Below, piece after piece: positions 5,368-7,401 of a stretch of 7,401 nucleotides of DNA. Below the pieces are notes generated by a model. That model was not told where the DNA came from, did not search any database, and worked only from the letters and a program-made list of their open reading frames with translations. Origin of the DNA: an uncultured Pseudoflavonifractor sp. (GTDB lineage: Bacteria; Bacillota; Clostridia; Oscillospirales; Oscillospiraceae). The stretch spans positions 1-7,401 of the forward strand of contig CANOHR010000051.1 of assembly GCA_947565875.1 (NCBI GenBank). The letters run 5' to 3'. Numbering within the stretch: position 1 is the first letter of the stretch; each line of letters opens with the position of its first letter. The position numbers were made by a program, and so were the translations under genes.

Positions 5368-7299
5368 ATGAAAAAGTTCACCGCGCTCCTTCTTTGCCTG
5401 TGCCTGATGAGCCCCGTTCTTCCCGCCCATGGGGAGCAGGCCCCCTCCTGGGCCCAGGAAGCCTATGAGGCTCTGGCGGACCGGGTCCGCCTTCCTCTTT
5501 CCCCCACCGGGGATATGACCCGTGGGGATTTTACCGAACTTCTGACCCTGCTGCTGGAAAGCGCCTTTCCTCAGAAGGAGTTGGAGCGGTTCCCTCAGGC
5601 GGCGGAGGACTATTTTTCCGACACCTCCTACTCCGCCTACCGGAGGGCTGCGGGCTACGGTATCCTGGAGGGCTCGGTGGGAAACGACGGGCTTCGCCGC
5701 CTTGCCCCCGGGGACGACCTGACCCGGGAACAGGCGGCTAAAATGGTCTGTTCCCTGCTGGACTTTGTCTCCCAAAAATTGGACTACCCCATGGAACCCT
5801 CGGGCCGCTCCGCTGTCTATGCCGACGTGGACAAGATCAGCCCCTGGGCCCTTCCTTACACGGAGCGGATCGCCGCCTACGGTCTGATGAAGGGGGACGA
5901 CCAGAGAAACTTTGACCCCCGTGGAAAGCTGAACTGGCCCTCTGCTGTGGTGCTGGCTCATCGGACAGCAGAACTGCTGGACGCCGCCGCGGCTCAGGAA
6001 CTTGACGCCCTTCCCCTGCAAGGCAAGACCGATTGGTCTGGTGCCTCCCGGTTCGGAGCCTCCGACAGCCAGGTAGCCAAGCCCATGACAGGCTGGGCCA
6101 AAGGCTATTACACCATTGACAATGGGGACGGCACCGTCTCCGTCCTGGTGGTGGGCTCCGACGCCATTACTGTAGAGCGCTTCAACGCCGACGGAAGTCT
6201 CTCCTCCTCCAAAACCATTGAAAAGGAACTGCCCACCTTCGGCGCCTTTCTCGACTCGGGCAACCACTTTTACCTTGCCTTCGGGCAGGATAACGACAAG
6301 GAGGAGGACGACCGGGAGGTCTGGCGGATCGTCCGGTACGACCGGGAATGGAACCGGCTGGGTTCCGCTTCCGTCAACGGCGGGGATTCCTACACCACCG
6401 CCCCCTTTACGGCCGCCGTATCCCGGATGGCGGTGAGCGGCGACGGCAAAACCCTGGCCCTCCACGCCGCCCGGCAGCGGTACACCACCCCCGACGACGG
6501 TCTCCGCCACCAGTCCAACGTTACCATCACCGTAAGTACCGACGGTATGGAGGTCCTTTCGGTGAGTGAGAAATTTCCCGGCAACCATGTCTCTCACTCC
6601 TTCGGCCAGTTTGTCCGGTTTGACGGGGCGGAAATGGTAACGGTGGACCACGGGGACGCTTATCCCCGCGCCTTTGTCCTCCACGACGACGCTCAGAAGG
6701 CGGAACTTCTTAAAATTGCAGGGAACGTAGGGGACAACGTGACCAACGCTATTGGCAGTGGGTTTGAGATCTCCCGGGACGGCTATCTGTTTTTGGGCTG
6801 TTCCGGCCCACAGGATGGTACGCAGGGGCCCTGGAACCTGTTTTTGACCTACACAACAAAGGAGCCTAAGGAGCCCACCCCGCCCTGGCCCGAGGGGAGT
6901 ACCGACACCTCCCTCACCATCCTCCCCGGCGGCAGGCAATACGATGCCTCCTGGAAGGACCCGGACGGCAGGACCAAGCATTGGGGCACCTTCAATATCG
7001 AGGAAAACCTCTCCACCACCACCCTCGCCTGGCTCACCCACAGCGACAGCACCGTCGACTGCGCCCGGCTGGTAAAGCTGGACGACAACAGCTTCGTGGC
7101 TATGTGGCAGGACGGAGCGGATATCCATTATCAAAAGCTGGACGGCAGGGGAAAGCAGGTGGAAACGGAGCAGGTCCTGTCCGACACCCTCATGCCCCCC
7201 ACCGATCCAGTCGTGATAGACGGAGATATCTGCTGGATCCAGGCCTCTCCCCTGCCCCAGAGCAAGGGACAGCCCGCGCTGTACCGCATTGACCTCTAA
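5368..7299 (+). CDS. Exported SLH-domain protein with beta-rich (propeller-like) C-terminal region
   Basis: This 643-residue protein starts with a signal peptide: MKK, the hydrophobic stretch FTALLLCLCLMSPVLP, then a probable cleavage near AHG-EQ (about residue 23). Three S-layer homology modules follow. The first is at about 27-75 (WAQEAYEALADRV ... MTRGDFTELL). The second is at about 82-135 (YFSDTSYSAYRRAAGYGILEG ... LTREQAAKMV). The third is at about 151-204 (YADVDKISPWALPYTERIAAYGLMKG ... WPSAVVLAHR). SLH modules usually bind pyruvylated wall polymers, so the protein is probably anchored at the cell surface. Residues 240-643 contain repeated strand-turn-strand patterns such as DNGDGTVSVLVVG, SGDGKTLALHA, SRDGYLFLGC and LDDNSFVAMW, which suggest a beta-propeller-like fold. 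No catalytic motif is recognised and the ligand is unknown. It has its own promoter and terminator and so appears monocistronic. The SLH call is strong; the propeller call is inference. Confidence 0.85.
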   Translation: MKKFTALLLCLCLMSPVLPAHGEQAPSWAQEAYEALADRVRLPLSPTGDMTRGDFTELLTLLLESAFPQKELERFPQAAEDYFSDTSYSAYRRAAGYGILEGSVGNDGLRRLAPGDDLTREQAAKMVCSLLDFVSQKLDYPMEPSGRSAVYADVDKISPWALPYTERIAAYGLMKGDDQRNFDPRGKLNWPSAVVLAHRTAELLDAAAAQELDALPLQGKTDWSGASRFGASDSQVAKPMTGWAKGYYTIDNGDGTVSVLVVGSDAITVERFNADGSLSSSKTIEKELPTFGAFLDSGNHFYLAFGQDNDKEEDDREVWRIVRYDREWNRLGSASVNGGDSYTTAPFTAAVSRMAVSGDGKTLALHAARQRYTTPDDGLRHQSNVTITVSTDGMEVLSVSEKFPGNHVSHSFGQFVRFDGAEMVTVDHGDAYPRAFVLHDDAQKAELLKIAGNVGDNVTNAIGSGFEISRDGYLFLGCSGPQDGTQGPWNLFLTYTTKEPKEPTPPWPEGSTDTSLTILPGGRQYDASWKDPDGRTKHWGTFNIEENLSTTTLAWLTHSDSTVDCARLVKLDDNSFVAMWQDGADIHYQKLDGRGKQVETEQVLSDTLMPPTDPVVIDGDICWIQASPLPQSKGQPALYRIDL

Positions 7300-7313
7300 G
7301 AAAAACTCCATAC

Positions 7314-7350
7314 AAAAGGGAGAGTCCCGGCGGGGACTCTCCCTTTTCCT
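7314..7350 (+). terminator. Intrinsic terminator after the SLH-domain gene (possibly bidirectional)
   Basis: A perfect 15-bp inverted repeat, AAAAGGGAGAGTCCC (7314-7328) and its complement (7333-7347), encloses a GGCG loop. It lies 14 bases past the TAA stop. The A4 foot on one side and T4 on the other would allow termination in both directions, useful if a leftward gene lies beyond the window. The last 50 bases of the window show no other feature. Confidence 0.85.
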
Positions 7351-7401
7351 ATTCACAGAAAGTTTACCGCCTGATTTCTTGTATTTTTCCGCCAACTATG
7401 G

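Noticed and set aside
5254..7395. A 713-codon open frame on the minus strand opposite the SLH-domain gene
   Set aside because: It is an antisense shadow: its protein is Gly/Val-rich without recognisable domains, it spans two terminator/promoter regions, and the plus-strand frame has a signal peptide, SLH modules, a promoter and a ribosome binding site. High third-position GC explains the lack of stops.

Overview
The window reads like a chromosomal segment from a moderately GC-rich, low-redundancy Firmicute, most likely a gut-type clostridium (an Oscillospiraceae-like organism; lineage is inference). Supporting signs are purine-rich GGAGG-type ribosome binding sites, strong intrinsic terminators, a secreted protein with S-layer homology (SLH) domains, and short GTAGGG-headed GC-rich palindromes of the kind I associate with such genomes. 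Five protein genes fill almost all of the sequence. I see no rRNA, tRNA, CRISPR array, transposase or integrase.

Layout. (1) 1-542, minus strand: the N-terminal 180 residues of a LysR-type regulator that runs off the left edge. (2) 543-660: an AT-rich divergent promoter region. (3) 661-1899, plus: a CPA2-type cation/proton antiporter without cytoplasmic RCK domains, ending in a 20-bp perfect terminator hairpin. (4) 1942-2065: a convergent gap containing the terminator of the opposite operon. (5) 5201-2066, minus: a two-gene operon, rlmB (23S rRNA ribose methyltransferase) followed after 25 bp by a 778-residue membrane protein. The latter has the skeleton of a P-type ATPase but lacks its catalytic motifs and carries a long disordered N-terminus. 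(6) 5202-5367: a second divergent promoter region, with recognisable promoters in both directions. (7) 5368-7299, plus: an exported protein with SLH domains and a beta-rich, probably propeller-like, C-terminal part, ended by a 15-bp perfect hairpin.

Functionally there are three separate units: a regulator/antiporter pair probably concerned with ion or pH homeostasis, the rRNA methyltransferase with its pseudo-ATPase partner, and a cell-surface protein. The two most noteworthy observations lie in the 778-residue protein. It appears to be a catalytically dead relative of P-type ATPases. Its disordered N-terminus contains two related GTAGGG-headed palindromic repeats that are translated in the same codon phase, which suggests repeat elements inserted into and tolerated by a coding sequence.
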